Shown one piece after another: positions 37,835 through 46,467 of a stretch of 47,702 nt of DNA. Positions within the stretch are counted from its first letter, which is position 1. The number at the start of each line of letters is the position of its first letter. Both the position numbers and the translations under genes were made by a program. The stretch spans positions 1 through 47,702 of the forward strand of contig CAJUPC010000016.1 in the NCBI GenBank assembly GCA_910588555.1. Reading direction: 5' to 3'. Origin of the DNA: Candidatus Gastranaerophilales bacterium (GTDB lineage Bacteria > Cyanobacteriota > Vampirovibrionia > Gastranaerophilales > Gastranaerophilaceae). The notes under the pieces are model-generated. The model made no database searches and was not told the DNA's origin. It saw only the letters and a list, made by a program, of their open reading frames with translations.

Positions 37835-39508
37835 ATGGAATCTAAGAAACAAAGTATTTTAACATTATTAAAAAACAGAACTGAAAATTATTCCAACAAA
37901 GTTGCACTCGGAATGAAAAATCAGTATGGCTGGAAAGAACTCACATACTCAGGTGTCGGGCTTTTGTCAAGAAAACTTGCTCATTATTTGATTAATGAAA
38001 TAAAAGTTGAAAAAGGCGAAAAAGTTGCGATTTTATCAGAATCCAAACCTGAATTCGGCGCATGCGTCTTTGCTTCAATCCTTGCAGGTACAATCACAGT
38101 CCCTTTAGATGTTAAACTTACAAAATATGAATTGAAATCTATTCTAACAGATTGCGAACCCTCAGTAATTCTTGTCTCTCGCAAACATATCGAAATGGCA
38201 AAATTTTTGAAACAGGAAATTTCTTCATTACATACAATCCTTGTTATGGATGAGCCTTATTACAATATTGAAGAAACAAGTATTTATCAGCTCCCCGACA
38301 ATTACGACGCAAAATGGAGAGTCAGAAGCTCAAAATCTACTGCTTTCATTATCTATACATCAGGTACTACAGGAAGCCCTAAAGGTGTTGAAACAACTTT
38401 TACAAATATGCTTACACAGCTTGATGATTTGAAAGATGCGCTTGATAAAATATTGCCGTTCAAAAATATTAATCTTCTTTCAATTCTGCCGATGAACCAC
38501 TTGTTTGAAATGACAGTAGGATTTTCAACATTCTTGAATTTCGGATGTTCACTTTATTACACGCCGAGCTTAAAACCCAAAGATATTTTAAGCATTATGA
38601 AAGAAAAACGCATTCAATTCATGATTGTAGTTCCAGCATTCTTAAAACTGTTAAAAACTACAATTGAGTCAGAATTGAGTAATGAGTCAAAAATTGAACA
38701 ACTGAAATTTAGTCTGAAATTTGCTCTTGCACGATTTGTTCCTTCATATAGAATTAAAAAATTTATGTTTAGAAAAGTTCATGACAAATTCGGCGGAAGA
38801 TTTATGGGCTGTATCTCAGGCGGCGCACCGCTGGATGTTTCAGTCGGCAAATTCTTCCAGACAATCGGTATTAGAGTATTTCAAGGTTACGGACTGTCAG
38901 AGGTAAGCCCTGTTGCGTCAATCAACGTCGACAGACATTCTGATATCGCGTCTGTCGGAAAACCGCTGAAAAGTTTTGAAGCAAAAGTTGACACCGAAAC
39001 CGGCGAACTTTTGTTAAAAGGACCTTGCGTTATGAAAGGTTATCACAACCAGCCTGAATTAACTGCAGAAGTAATTGATGAAGACGGATGGTTCCATACA
39101 GGTGACATAGCAGAAATCAGAAACGGCGGACATATTTATATTACAGGCAGAATTAAAAATATGATTGTACTTTCAGGCGGCAAAAAAGTATTCCCCGAAG
39201 AAGTTGAAGCAGTGTTGGAAAAAAGCCCGTTGTTTGCGGAAGTCTGCGTATTCGGACTTTCAAGAACATTCGGTTCAAAAGACGGTACAGAAGAAATTGC
39301 AGCCGTAATCGTTCCGAAAAAAGAAATTATTGACAAATACAGCGAGGAAGAACTTGAAAAAGTTGTCAGAGCGGAAGTTAAACAGCTTTCAACACATCTG
39401 ACAGCATACAAACGTCCGGTAAACATTACCATAACAAAAGAATCTTTGCCGAGAACCGCTACTAATAAGGTTAAACGTAAAGAAGTCAAAGCACTGGTGC
39501 AGGTTTAA
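37835..39508 (+). CDS. AMP-binding acyl-CoA synthetase (long-chain type)
   Basis: A 557-residue adenylate-forming enzyme that would activate a fatty acid with ATP and CoA. Visible motifs are P-loop YTSGTTGSPKGV (about 170-181), LPMNHLFEMTVG, CISGGAPLDVSVGKFF, FQGYGLSEVSP, GWFHTGDIAEI (Asp of the ATP site) and ITGRIKNMIVLSGGKKVFPEEVE, with a C-terminal Lys region (LPRTATNKVKRKEV). The chain-length preference cannot be read from sequence. AAGGGG precedes the ATG, and TTGACT/TATACT-like elements lie upstream in the divergent gap with miaB. Confidence 0.9.
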   Translation: MESKKQSILTLLKNRTENYSNKVALGMKNQYGWKELTYSGVGLLSRKLAHYLINEIKVEKGEKVAILSESKPEFGACVFASILAGTITVPLDVKLTKYELKSILTDCEPSVILVSRKHIEMAKFLKQEISSLHTILVMDEPYYNIEETSIYQLPDNYDAKWRVRSSKSTAFIIYTSGTTGSPKGVETTFTNMLTQLDDLKDALDKILPFKNINLLSILPMNHLFEMTVGFSTFLNFGCSLYYTPSLKPKDILSIMKEKRIQFMIVVPAFLKLLKTTIESELSNESKIEQLKFSLKFALARFVPSYRIKKFMFRKVHDKFGGRFMGCISGGAPLDVSVGKFFQTIGIRVFQGYGLSEVSPVASINVDRHSDIASVGKPLKSFEAKVDTETGELLLKGPCVMKGYHNQPELTAEVIDEDGWFHTGDIAEIRNGGHIYITGRIKNMIVLSGGKKVFPEEVEAVLEKSPLFAEVCVFGLSRTFGSKDGTEEIAAVIVPKKEIIDKYSEEELEKVVRAEVKQLSTHLTAYKRPVNITITKESLPRTATNKVKRKEVKALVQV

Positions 39509-39549
39509 ATATAATTTAAAATTGCGTCGCTTTCATTTACGGCAGCATA

Positions 39550-40188
39550 CTATACACTCATGATTACATCAATTATATCACTCGGCCTGTCAATAATAAA
39601 GTCAGCTCCCGAAAGATTTGCTCTGTCGCGAAATCCCCATGTTACACCGAGACAAGGAAGTACCGCATTTTTCGCAGTTTCAACATCTACATCAGAGTCT
39701 CCTACGTAAATAGTAAATTCCTTTTGCGCGCCCAAAATTTCCATTGCTTTTAAAACTCCGTCAGGTGCAGGCTTTTTCGCAATTTCATCGGATTGACCTA
39801 TAGCAATATCAATTAATCCTTGAAAATACTTTTCACACAATTCTTTCACAGCCGAGTCAAATTTATTTGAAACAACTCCAATTTTTAAACCCTTTTCGCG
39901 CAATTCTTTTAAAACTTCAAGAATACCTTCATAAGGAGCTGTCTTGTTATACATATTTTCTGAGTAATGAGTTTTAAAACATTCAAGGCATTCGTCAACA
40001 TTTTGACAATCTTTCGGCACAGCGCGCTCAATAAGTTTTCTAACCCCATTTCCGACAAAACTTCTCACTTCATCCAGTGTCCGCTTCTGATAACCAAAAT
40101 TACACATTGCATAATTTGTACTGTCTTTCAGGTCTTCAAGCGTGTTTAAAAGTGTTCCGTCCAAATCAAAAATAACAAATTTTTTCAT
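39550..40188 (-). CDS. HAD-superfamily phosphatase, phosphoglycolate-phosphatase-like
   Basis: A 212-residue haloacid-dehalogenase hydrolase with FDLDGTLLNTLEDL (nucleophile Asp, motif I), the small helical cap SFVGNGVRKLIERAVP, VVSNKFDSAVKELCEKYF (motif II), KKPAPDG (Lys, motif III) and YVGDSDVDVETAKNA (motif IV). Closest in pattern to Gph/PpaX phosphoglycolate or pyrophosphate phosphatases. TAAAAT lies six bases before the ATG with no ribosome site. Divergent from aroK with only 40 bases between the start codons. Confidence 0.88.
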   Translation of the reverse strand: MKKFVIFDLDGTLLNTLEDLKDSTNYAMCNFGYQKRTLDEVRSFVGNGVRKLIERAVPKDCQNVDECLECFKTHYSENMYNKTAPYEGILEVLKELREKGLKIGVVSNKFDSAVKELCEKYFQGLIDIAIGQSDEIAKKPAPDGVLKAMEILGAQKEFTIYVGDSDVDVETAKNAVLPCLGVTWGFRDRANLSGADFIIDRPSDIIDVIMSV

Positions 40189-40194
40189 AACTTG

Positions 40195-40222
40195 ATTTTA
40201 TCACATAAATTTGTTGTAAAAT
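40195..40222. promoter_or_regulatory. Face-to-face -10 boxes of the HAD gene and aroK
   Basis: TAAAAT on the minus strand at 40195-40200 serves the HAD gene and TAAAAT on the plus strand at 40217-40222 serves aroK; each ends six bases before its ATG. In a 40-bp gap the -35 region of each promoter must overlap the -10 region of the other. Confidence 0.55.
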
Positions 40223-40228
40223 GTTTTT

Positions 40229-40726
40229 ATGAATATTATACTCATCGGAATGATGGGAAGCGGCAAAACTACAATCGGTGCAGAACTTGCAAAAGAGCTT
40301 CCGGAATACAAATACATTGATATAGACGAAGAAATTGAAAAAAGCACACAGAAAAAAATTTCTGATATTTTTTTACAGCACGGCGAACCCTTTTTCAGAA
40401 TGCTTGAAACAGAAAAAATCAAACATTTTTGCAAAAATGACAGTCAGATAATTTCTGCAGGCGGAGGGGCTTTTGAAAATGAAGAAAACAGAAAATTAAT
40501 GCTTCAAAGCGGCAAAGTAATTTATCTGAAAGCCACACCCGAAGAAATTTTTAACCGTATTAAAACCCAAACTCACAGACCGCTTTTAAAGAAAAACTTT
40601 TCCGTTGAAAAAATTTCGTCAATTATAAAACTGCGTGAAAAAAATTACGAAAAAGCACACATAACAATTGACACAACGAGTAAAACACCTTATAATATCG
40701 TACAAGAAATTTTGGAGTTTCTATGA
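40229..40726 (+). CDS. aroK: Shikimate kinase
   Basis: Phosphorylates shikimate at O3. The 165 residues show the Walker A loop IGMMGSGKTTIGAELA (about 6-21), DIDEEIEKS (substrate Asp), GEPFFRMLETEKI (substrate Arg), SAGGGAFENEENR and RTQTHRPLL-type lid KTQTHRPLL. The mRNA appears leaderless. The TGA overlaps the aroB ATG by four bases, so the two are translated together. Confidence 0.95.
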   Translation: MNIILIGMMGSGKTTIGAELAKELPEYKYIDIDEEIEKSTQKKISDIFLQHGEPFFRMLETEKIKHFCKNDSQIISAGGGAFENEENRKLMLQSGKVIYLKATPEEIFNRIKTQTHRPLLKKNFSVEKISSIIKLREKNYEKAHITIDTTSKTPYNIVQEILEFL

Positions 40727-41781
40727 TTGAAGTCAAAATAAATTCGCAAGAAATAACATATCCGATAAATATTGAAAGTGAAGCAGTTGCAGATTTTAGA
40801 GAAAGAATTCTGTCTTATATCGGAAAAAAAAATTATCTTGTAATTATTTCACAAAAAGTTGAAAAAATTTACGGGAAAATTTTCGGATTTGACAAATCTC
40901 ACAAATTTATTCTTAAAGACGGTGAAAAAGAAAAGAATTTTAAAAACTATCAAAAAATACTTGAACGCGCGCTTGAAATGAAACTCAAACGCTCCGATGT
41001 AATAATAGCAATCGGTGGCGGCGTTGTCGGTGATTTAGCAGGTTTTGCCGCATCGACTTATATGCGCGGAATAGATTTCATTCAGGTTCCGACAACACTT
41101 TTAGCCTGCGTTGACAGCTCTGTTGGAGGAAAAACCGCAATCGACACAAGTTTTGGCAAAAATCTTGTCGGCACATTTTACCAGCCGAAAGCTGTTTTGA
41201 TTAATCCGAAAATATTAAAAACACTAGATGACAGACAATTTAAAACAGGTTTAGGCGAAGTTGTCAAATACTCTTTCATAGAAAAAAGCTGTTTACTTGA
41301 AGAAGAAGTAAATCTGACAAATTTTCTGAGCGAAAAATCAAAAGAAATTTTGAACCGTGACGAAAAAACTCTTGCCAAACTCATAGAAATTTGTATCAAA
41401 CTTAAAAAATCAGTTGTGGAAAAAGACGAAAAAGAAGCAGGTTTGCGCAGAATTTTGAATTTCGGCCACACATACGGCCACGCAATTGAAAAAATTACAA
41501 ACTATAAAAAATTCACTCACGGCGAAGCCATTGTTGAGGGAATGAAATTTGCATTTAATCTTGCTTTAAAGAAAAATTTGATTGACAAAAGTTACAAATT
41601 TCTTGCTGAAGATGTAATTAAAAAATACAATTTTTGTAAAATTCCTGAATACAATATGAAAAAAATGAGTGAAATAATGAAAACAGACAAAAAAGTTCAA
41701 TCAGACAAAATTGTTTTCATACTTCCGACCGATTACTCAAAAGTTGATGCGTTCGAAATAAATTCGGATGAATTAATATAA
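40723..41781 (+). CDS. aroB: 3-Dehydroquinate synthase
   Basis: NAD- and metal-dependent enzyme converting DAHP to 3-dehydroquinate, second step of the shikimate pathway. The 352 residues contain IAIGGGVVGDLAGFAASTYMRGIDFIQVPTTLLACVDSSVGGKTAID (about 95-140), GLGEVVKYSFI, ILNFGHTYGHAIE and FTHGEAIVEGM (metal ligands Glu and two His). It overlaps aroK by four bases. The two enzymes act two or more steps apart in the pathway that AroC (32123-33181) completes. Confidence 0.95.
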   Translation: MIEVKINSQEITYPINIESEAVADFRERILSYIGKKNYLVIISQKVEKIYGKIFGFDKSHKFILKDGEKEKNFKNYQKILERALEMKLKRSDVIIAIGGGVVGDLAGFAASTYMRGIDFIQVPTTLLACVDSSVGGKTAIDTSFGKNLVGTFYQPKAVLINPKILKTLDDRQFKTGLGEVVKYSFIEKSCLLEEEVNLTNFLSEKSKEILNRDEKTLAKLIEICIKLKKSVVEKDEKEAGLRRILNFGHTYGHAIEKITNYKKFTHGEAIVEGMKFAFNLALKKNLIDKSYKFLAEDVIKKYNFCKIPEYNMKKMSEIMKTDKKVQSDKIVFILPTDYSKVDAFEINSDELI

Positions 41782-41782
41782 A

Positions 41783-42232
41783 TTATCTTTTACTTGAGCT
41801 GATAAATTCCAATATATAAAAAGTTAAAAAACCTGTAAACGCGTTTACCGTAGCACTCAAAACTCCCATAAATATTGAAAGCACGGTTAAAATAAAAAAT
41901 CCCGCATTTGAAAGCATTATGCCTATTCCGTAATTTGCAGAAATATTAAAAAATTTCATCAAAATTACAGAAATCGGAATATAAATTATTGAAAAACCCA
42001 AATACGAAACAAATCCAGCAATTGCTCCGACAATTACGCTTTCTTTAATAGAAGACAATGAAAGACAGCCGTATTTTATCAAAAGCCAAATCACAAGCGG
42101 TGCAACAAAACAAATTAAAAACACCATTGAAAGCGTTCCGATAAAAGGAATTAATGTCACAAGTCCCGACAAAGCTCCGAAGAACAAGCTTAAAACTGAA
42201 ATTTGCCTAAATAAAATAAAATCAATATTCAT
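41783..42232 (-). CDS. Small membrane protein downstream of ruvC
   Basis: A 149-residue protein with four predicted membrane helices (about 10-30, 35-55, 65-95 and 110-140: VLSLFFGALSGLVTLIPF, MVFLICFVAPLVIWLLI, IVGAIAGFVSYLGFSIIYIPISVIL, AGFFILTVLSIFMGVLSATVNAFTGFLTF). No family recognised. The ATG at 42232 comes four bases after the ruvC stop codon, so translation is probably coupled to ruvC; an in-frame extension overlapping ruvC is less likely. Confidence 0.7.
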   Translation of the reverse strand: MNIDFILFRQISVLSLFFGALSGLVTLIPFIGTLSMVFLICFVAPLVIWLLIKYGCLSLSSIKESVIVGAIAGFVSYLGFSIIYIPISVILMKFFNISANYGIGIMLSNAGFFILTVLSIFMGVLSATVNAFTGFLTFYILEFISSSKR

Positions 42233-42236
42233 AGGA

Positions 42237-42713
42237 TTATGATACCACATTTGAGCGCGTATGACAAATTGCAATCGCAATTGAGTCAACTGTATCATCA
42301 AGTTTTGGCAGAACGTCAACACCGAGCGTAATTTTCACCATTTGCTCAACCTCTTTTTTATCCGCTCTTCCGTAACCTGTCAAAACCTGTTTTACTTCCA
42401 TAGGAGTATATTCAAAAATCGGAACACCGTATTTTTCAAGCACCGTCAATATTACTCCGCGTGCGTGGGCAACAGGCATAACTGTTGTCTGATTTCTAAA
42501 GAAAAAAAGTTTTTCAATCGCACAAACATCAGGTTTATATTTGTCAACAATTATGTTCATATCTTCCCAAATTTCAAGAAGTCTTGCAGCTTCTTTTTTA
42601 TCTTTAGATGTTTGAATTGAGCCTGAATGCAAAAGTACAGGCGTATTTCCGTCATATTCAACGACAGAATAACCAACTATACCAAGCCCCGGGTCTATAC
42701 CTAAAATTTTCAT
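42237..42713 (-). CDS. ruvC: Crossover junction endodeoxyribonuclease RuvC
   Basis: Resolves Holliday junctions. The 158 residues carry the four acidic catalytic residues: Asp in MKILGIDPGLGIVGYSVVE, Glu in CAIEKLFFFRNQTT, and two Asp in LPKLDDTVDSIAIAICH, along with GRADKKEVEQMVKITLG. TATAAT (42720-42725) lies six bases before the ATG with no Shine-Dalgarno. No ruvA or ruvB is adjacent. Confidence 0.95.
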   Translation of the reverse strand: MKILGIDPGLGIVGYSVVEYDGNTPVLLHSGSIQTSKDKKEAARLLEIWEDMNIIVDKYKPDVCAIEKLFFFRNQTTVMPVAHARGVILTVLEKYGVPIFEYTPMEVKQVLTGYGRADKKEVEQMVKITLGVDVLPKLDDTVDSIAIAICHTRSNVVS

Positions 42714-42719
42714 AAAATT

Positions 42720-42725
42720 ATTATA
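42720..42725 (-). promoter_or_regulatory. -10 box of ruvC, leaderless layout
   Basis: TATAAT on the minus strand, six bases (42714-42719) from the ATG at 42713. Confidence 0.55.
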
Positions 42726-42760
42726 ATATCAATATTTTTACATATCAATAAAAAATTTTT

Positions 42761-42769
42761 TGCTATAAT
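42761..42769 (+). promoter_or_regulatory. Extended -10 promoter of the carbonic anhydrase operon
   Basis: TGCTATAAT, identical to the ffh box, ends six bases before the ATG at 42776 that opens a 13-codon frame. Confidence 0.6.
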
Positions 42770-42775
42770 ATTTGT

Positions 42776-42817
42776 ATGATAGAGAGAGCAAAGCATTATA
42801 TGGGAATTTTAAAATGA
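42776..42817 (+). CDS. Leaderless 13-codon upstream reading frame of carbonic anhydrase
   Basis: ATG six bases after TGCTATAAT begins MIERAKHYMGILK and ends in TGA whose first two bases are shared with the ATG of the carbonic anhydrase (ATGA at 42814). The enzyme's own start has only a weak GGGA at long spacing, so this short frame may deliver ribosomes to it by termination-reinitiation. The sequence does not show an attenuator or obvious regulatory codons. Confidence 0.45.
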   Translation: MIERAKHYMGILK

Positions 42818-43401
42818 ATACAGAACCTTTGCATAGGGCAAAAAAAGAATTAGAAAAGTTATTAGAAGGCAACAGAAATTTTGTAAACGGTACTCCGACC
42901 ACAAAGAATATGACACTTGAAACTTTGCAGAAATATGCGTTTCATCAAGAACCGTATGCGTGTGTTTTGACATGTTCGGATAGTCGTGTAGTTCCTGAAA
43001 TTATTTTTGACTGCGGTATCGGAGAACTTTTTGTGGCAAGAGTTGCTGGAATGACTACAGGACCTAATGTTGTGGAAAGTATTGAATATGCTGTTAAAAA
43101 GCTGAACGTCCCTCTATTAATCCTTCTCGGACACGACGATTGCGGGGTTATGAAGTATGCTAAAGAACATTATCCTGAGCCAATGAGTAACTTTTCATCT
43201 ATTTTGAAATGCGTTTATCCTGTGCTTGATAAGACAGAGGATGTTACATGCCACAATTTCTTCGCGCAAGAACACACAAAATGGGTTGAAGATTATTTGA
43301 TGAAACATTCGGTTATTATCAACGAAGCAGTAAAAAATGACAAATTGCTTATCGCAAAATGCCATTTTGACCATTCGACCGGATTGGTAGATTTAATATA
43401 A
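42814..43401 (+). CDS. Beta-class carbonic anhydrase
   Basis: Zinc enzyme hydrating CO2. The 195 residues contain the Zn site: Cys-Ser-Asp-Ser-Arg (TCSDSRVVPE, about 50-59) and HDDCGVMKYA (His and Cys, about 108-117), with GIGELFVARVAGM and SIEYAVKKLNVPLLILLGH between. The last part (LIAKCHFDHSTGLVDLI) is typical of the family. I take ATG 42814; an in-frame TTG at 42772 would read through the -10 spacing. A terminator follows directly. Confidence 0.92.
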   Translation: MNTEPLHRAKKELEKLLEGNRNFVNGTPTTKNMTLETLQKYAFHQEPYACVLTCSDSRVVPEIIFDCGIGELFVARVAGMTTGPNVVESIEYAVKKLNVPLLILLGHDDCGVMKYAKEHYPEPMSNFSSILKCVYPVLDKTEDVTCHNFFAQEHTKWVEDYLMKHSVIINEAVKNDKLLIAKCHFDHSTGLVDLI

Positions 43402-43428
43402 AAAAAGCACCTATTGGTGCTTTTTTTT
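43401..43428 (+). terminator. Terminator of carbonic anhydrase
   Basis: AAAAAAGCACC / GGTGCTTTTTT stem with a four-base loop and T8. It can also serve the convergent small gene at 43428. Confidence 0.88.
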
Positions 43429-43670
43429 TAGTTGCAGCTGTTTTCTTCTCCCCAGAGTTCGTCATATTTTTCTTGATTTTTGTCATGATAACGGGGAGAA
43501 ATTTTGCGTTCTGTATTTTTTATATCAGTATTAAGCTGTTTTGCAATTAAAATCATTCTTTCTTTTGCTTTTTGTTTTCGTTTTTCCATACAGCCTTTTA
43601 CTATCATAATCACACCTGCTGCAATCATTGTTGTATATGCTGTTATTTTTAGGATTTTCATTAGTTTCAT
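43428..43670 (-). CDS. Small single-span membrane protein
   Basis: An 80-residue protein with one N-terminal membrane helix (KITAYTTMIAAGVIMIVKGC, about 8-27) and a basic, charged cytosolic tail (EKRKQKAKERMILIAKQLN). TAAGGAG precedes the ATG. It lies 20 bases downstream of the ferritin-like gene on the same strand and may belong to its operon. Function unknown. Confidence 0.7.
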   Translation of the reverse strand: MKLMKILKITAYTTMIAAGVIMIVKGCMEKRKQKAKERMILIAKQLNTDIKNTERKISPRYHDKNQEKYDELWGEENSCN

Positions 43671-43689
43671 ATAAAAAACTCCTTATAGG

Positions 43690-44988
43690 TTAAAATTCCA
43701 TCGGCGGCACATCAACCATACGTTCGTAATCTTCTACGGATACAGTATTTGGAGCCTGTGCCTCAGGTTCAAGTCCGCGTTCAAGTAATTTCGGTTCTTT
43801 TTTACGAAGTTTCGGTTCTGCAGTTACAATATCCATACCGATTGAGGTGTCAATAAGTCTAATTGTTTGTTCAGTAGCAGCTCCATCACCATTGACAATT
43901 TCTTGAACTCTGTAGCTCGGCCAATCAGAAGGCAAGTCGTCAATTGTTGTAAAGCCGCCCATACCGTCGTGGCGTTTGTCAATTTCGTTTTCTAAAATAT
44001 TTGTTACGTATTCTTTTTGTTCTTCAAAATGACACGGAAGAACAATTTTATTACCGATAATTTCTTCAGGGTCTCTGCCTTCATGATTTTTAAGCAAGTC
44101 CGAAGCGATTTGCAGATGCCCTAATTCAAAGGCAAGAAATTCTTCCCAAATTTGTTTCAATTTATCGTTTTCTTCATCTTTGTAGCAGTTATAATATGTA
44201 CAAACTTCCGTAAATTCATGAAGAAGAAGTTTTTCCAACGGAGTTTCATTCGGGTCGATTAAACTTTCATACATTGTAACGTGTTCTTCTTCAACGTCGC
44301 AAATTTCACCGAATGTTCTTCTTAAATCATCATTGGCATACATCATACCGTGTTCGGCATAAAAGTTGTGAGTCTGCTGTTCACCTGAAACAAGAGTATA
44401 AATATTAACTTTAGTCTGGGGTGAAGCAGTATCTTTATTATAGTGATGCATAAGTCTTACGCCGCTGCAATTGTGGTGATTTTGTGTCGGACGTCCGATT
44501 ACGACATCAGTCATTCCTTGCAAAATGTTATCAGGGTCAATTCCGTGTACCATATAAGCCCACTGACTGTATCTGTACAGGTGGTCGAAATCTTCCAACA
44601 ATCCCATATCATATACTGATTTTACATATTCATCCGGTTCGTTTTGCGCAAGCCATGCAGTTAAATCAACCGCAACCTGTTCATAACCGAGAGTTGTTTC
44701 AAGAACGCTCTGACATGCAGGTGTAAGCCAGTTTACTGTTGTTTGCTGCATATCTTCTATACGTCTTGATAAAGCAATAGTTTTTCTAACATCAGCATCA
44801 GGGCAGCATCTTGCAAAATTATGTTTAAAATTCCACGCTTCAACTTCAATACCGTTCATCAAGATTTGACGTGTTCTTGAATAGCAATCAATGTCATGTT
44901 TATCAAATGGTCTTTTAACAATATCATGCCAGCTTCTAAGCTGTTTTTCAACGGGAATTCCCTTTTCTTCCAATGGATTAAATGTCAT
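43690..44988 (-). CDS. Ferritin-like-fold protein, unknown substrate
   Basis: A 432-residue cytosolic protein. Four-helix-bundle segments bear acidic/His pairs typical of ferritin-like di-metal sites: ETTLGYEQVAVDLTAWL (about 96-112), CDVEEEHVTMYESLID (about 225-240), LLLHEFTEVCTYYNCY (about 250-265) and FLAFELGHLQIASDLL. The N-terminal 90 residues and the C-terminal Pro/Glu tail match nothing I know. It is next to a GH13-like gene and close to ferritin (46468). I infer a metal-binding oxidoreductase or storage-related protein. Confidence 0.6.
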   Translation of the reverse strand: MTFNPLEEKGIPVEKQLRSWHDIVKRPFDKHDIDCYSRTRQILMNGIEVEAWNFKHNFARCCPDADVRKTIALSRRIEDMQQTTVNWLTPACQSVLETTLGYEQVAVDLTAWLAQNEPDEYVKSVYDMGLLEDFDHLYRYSQWAYMVHGIDPDNILQGMTDVVIGRPTQNHHNCSGVRLMHHYNKDTASPQTKVNIYTLVSGEQQTHNFYAEHGMMYANDDLRRTFGEICDVEEEHVTMYESLIDPNETPLEKLLLHEFTEVCTYYNCYKDEENDKLKQIWEEFLAFELGHLQIASDLLKNHEGRDPEEIIGNKIVLPCHFEEQKEYVTNILENEIDKRHDGMGGFTTIDDLPSDWPSYRVQEIVNGDGAATEQTIRLIDTSIGMDIVTAEPKLRKKEPKLLERGLEPEAQAPNTVSVEDYERMVDVPPMEF

Positions 44989-45026
44989 ATTATATCTCCT
45001 TTTTTGTTATCAGTAAGAAAATTTTC

Positions 45027-46355
45027 TTACTTTTCCAATGCGTAAGCGAACAATTCGCCCGCGCATTTGTTGTAAAATCTTCCGTCATCAAATGCGAACA
45101 AATTTTCCCAATGGCTTAATGCCGTCCCGTCAGTTGAATAAGACGGATTTGTCATCATTAAATGGTGAGTATTGGTGTCATATCGCAGAGGAAACAAGTC
45201 ATTCATCTGCATAAAACTCGGCAGTTTATCGCTTGCACAATAAAATCCGAATAAAGCTGTTCTTATACGGTTAAGCTTTTGTTCGTAAGAAAGTCCGCCC
45301 TCATTGTTATCGTTTGTAATCTCTACACCCGGTGCGTATTCACGATTATATTTAAGAGTTTCGGACAAATCTCTAACCGCATAAAAATTGTCGCCTGTTA
45401 TAAAATCTGTTCCCGCATTCAAACCCATAAGCCTGTATCTTTCAAAATCAAAAGAACTTTTTTCACCTACAAAACTTATGTCTGTTTTTCCGCTTCTTGA
45501 ACGTATTTCATTCAAAATATACTGCATTTGATGATACTCTGGCAGTGCACCGACACCTGTATAATTTTCCATGTCATAGCCGCCTATGTGTTTTGCAGAA
45601 TCGATAAACATACATTCAAAGCCCAAATTCATTAATTTAACACATTCTTGAATATATATCTCAACATGCTCGGGATTGTTCCAATCAAATGTAACATCGT
45701 CTTTATAACAAGTTGCAACTTTCATCTGGTCGGCAGATATCACATGCCTGAAACCTACTTTTATCCCTCTGAAATGAGCCAAATCAACAAAAGCCTTTAA
45801 CTGCTCCTCGGGAGAAATTTTATCGACAATTGAATAATCAATAATATTATCACTGTAACTTGTGTTCAAACGTAACCCGTAAATTGAATTTTCTTCAAAC
45901 GGTCCCTTTTCATAAGCGTCGCCGAATATATTCTGCCAGACTTGAGATAAAATTACACAATTTGCCCAGCTTTTTGCAGAAGGGGGAATTGCCGTAAGAA
46001 GTTTTATACAGCTTAAAATACCCTTGCAGGTGCAGCCTCCGTCCATATATGCAATCGCACGGTCGTTTATTTCAATATAATTTGCAAGTCTTCCCCATTT
46101 GTCACCGTAATTCGGAGTTTCAATATTATCGGGAAATCTGTCATAAAAAACACCGCTTTCCGATAAAGTTGCAATAATATTTACAGCCTGTTTAACAGAA
46201 AGTTTCAATACATCAGCAGGGACTATATCAGCAAGCCATCTTTTATTATATGCATTTCCGATACCATGAAATGCTATATAATCCGCAAATTCATCACGAG
46301 AAAGTGCTTCATTTTCATCAAACGCTTTTAATAATTTATTAACACAATTTTCCAT
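45027..46355 (-). CDS. GH13 (alpha-amylase)-like TIM-barrel protein
   Basis: A 442-residue protein with no signal peptide. C-terminal to a helical ~150-residue region are GH13-like catalytic regions: LAHFRGIKVGFRHVI (region I-like), CMFIDSAKHIGGYD (region II, Asp nucleophile with A-K-H), ISFVGEKSSF (region III, Glu acid/base) and GVEITNDNNEGG (region IV, degenerate, lacking NHD). A cytoplasmic glucan- or sugar-modifying enzyme, or a catalytically altered homologue, is likely. No clear ribosome site before the ATG. Confidence 0.6.
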   Translation of the reverse strand: MENCVNKLLKAFDENEALSRDEFADYIAFHGIGNAYNKRWLADIVPADVLKLSVKQAVNIIATLSESGVFYDRFPDNIETPNYGDKWGRLANYIEINDRAIAYMDGGCTCKGILSCIKLLTAIPPSAKSWANCVILSQVWQNIFGDAYEKGPFEENSIYGLRLNTSYSDNIIDYSIVDKISPEEQLKAFVDLAHFRGIKVGFRHVISADQMKVATCYKDDVTFDWNNPEHVEIYIQECVKLMNLGFECMFIDSAKHIGGYDMENYTGVGALPEYHQMQYILNEIRSRSGKTDISFVGEKSSFDFERYRLMGLNAGTDFITGDNFYAVRDLSETLKYNREYAPGVEITNDNNEGGLSYEQKLNRIRTALFGFYCASDKLPSFMQMNDLFPLRYDTNTHHLMMTNPSYSTDGTALSHWENLFAFDDGRFYNKCAGELFAYALEK

Positions 46356-46467
46356 AGCAATTACAAATTAAGCAGAACAAACAAATTTTTCATTGCCCGA
46401 AATATTTATCTTAAATTATTTTTTAGTGATAAAATTTATATAAGGATAAATTAAAAAGGAGGAATTT

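Noticed and set aside
42772..43401. TTG at 42772 as the carbonic anhydrase start
   Set aside because: It lies within the spacer between the -10 box and the predicted transcription start, so it could not be in the mRNA.
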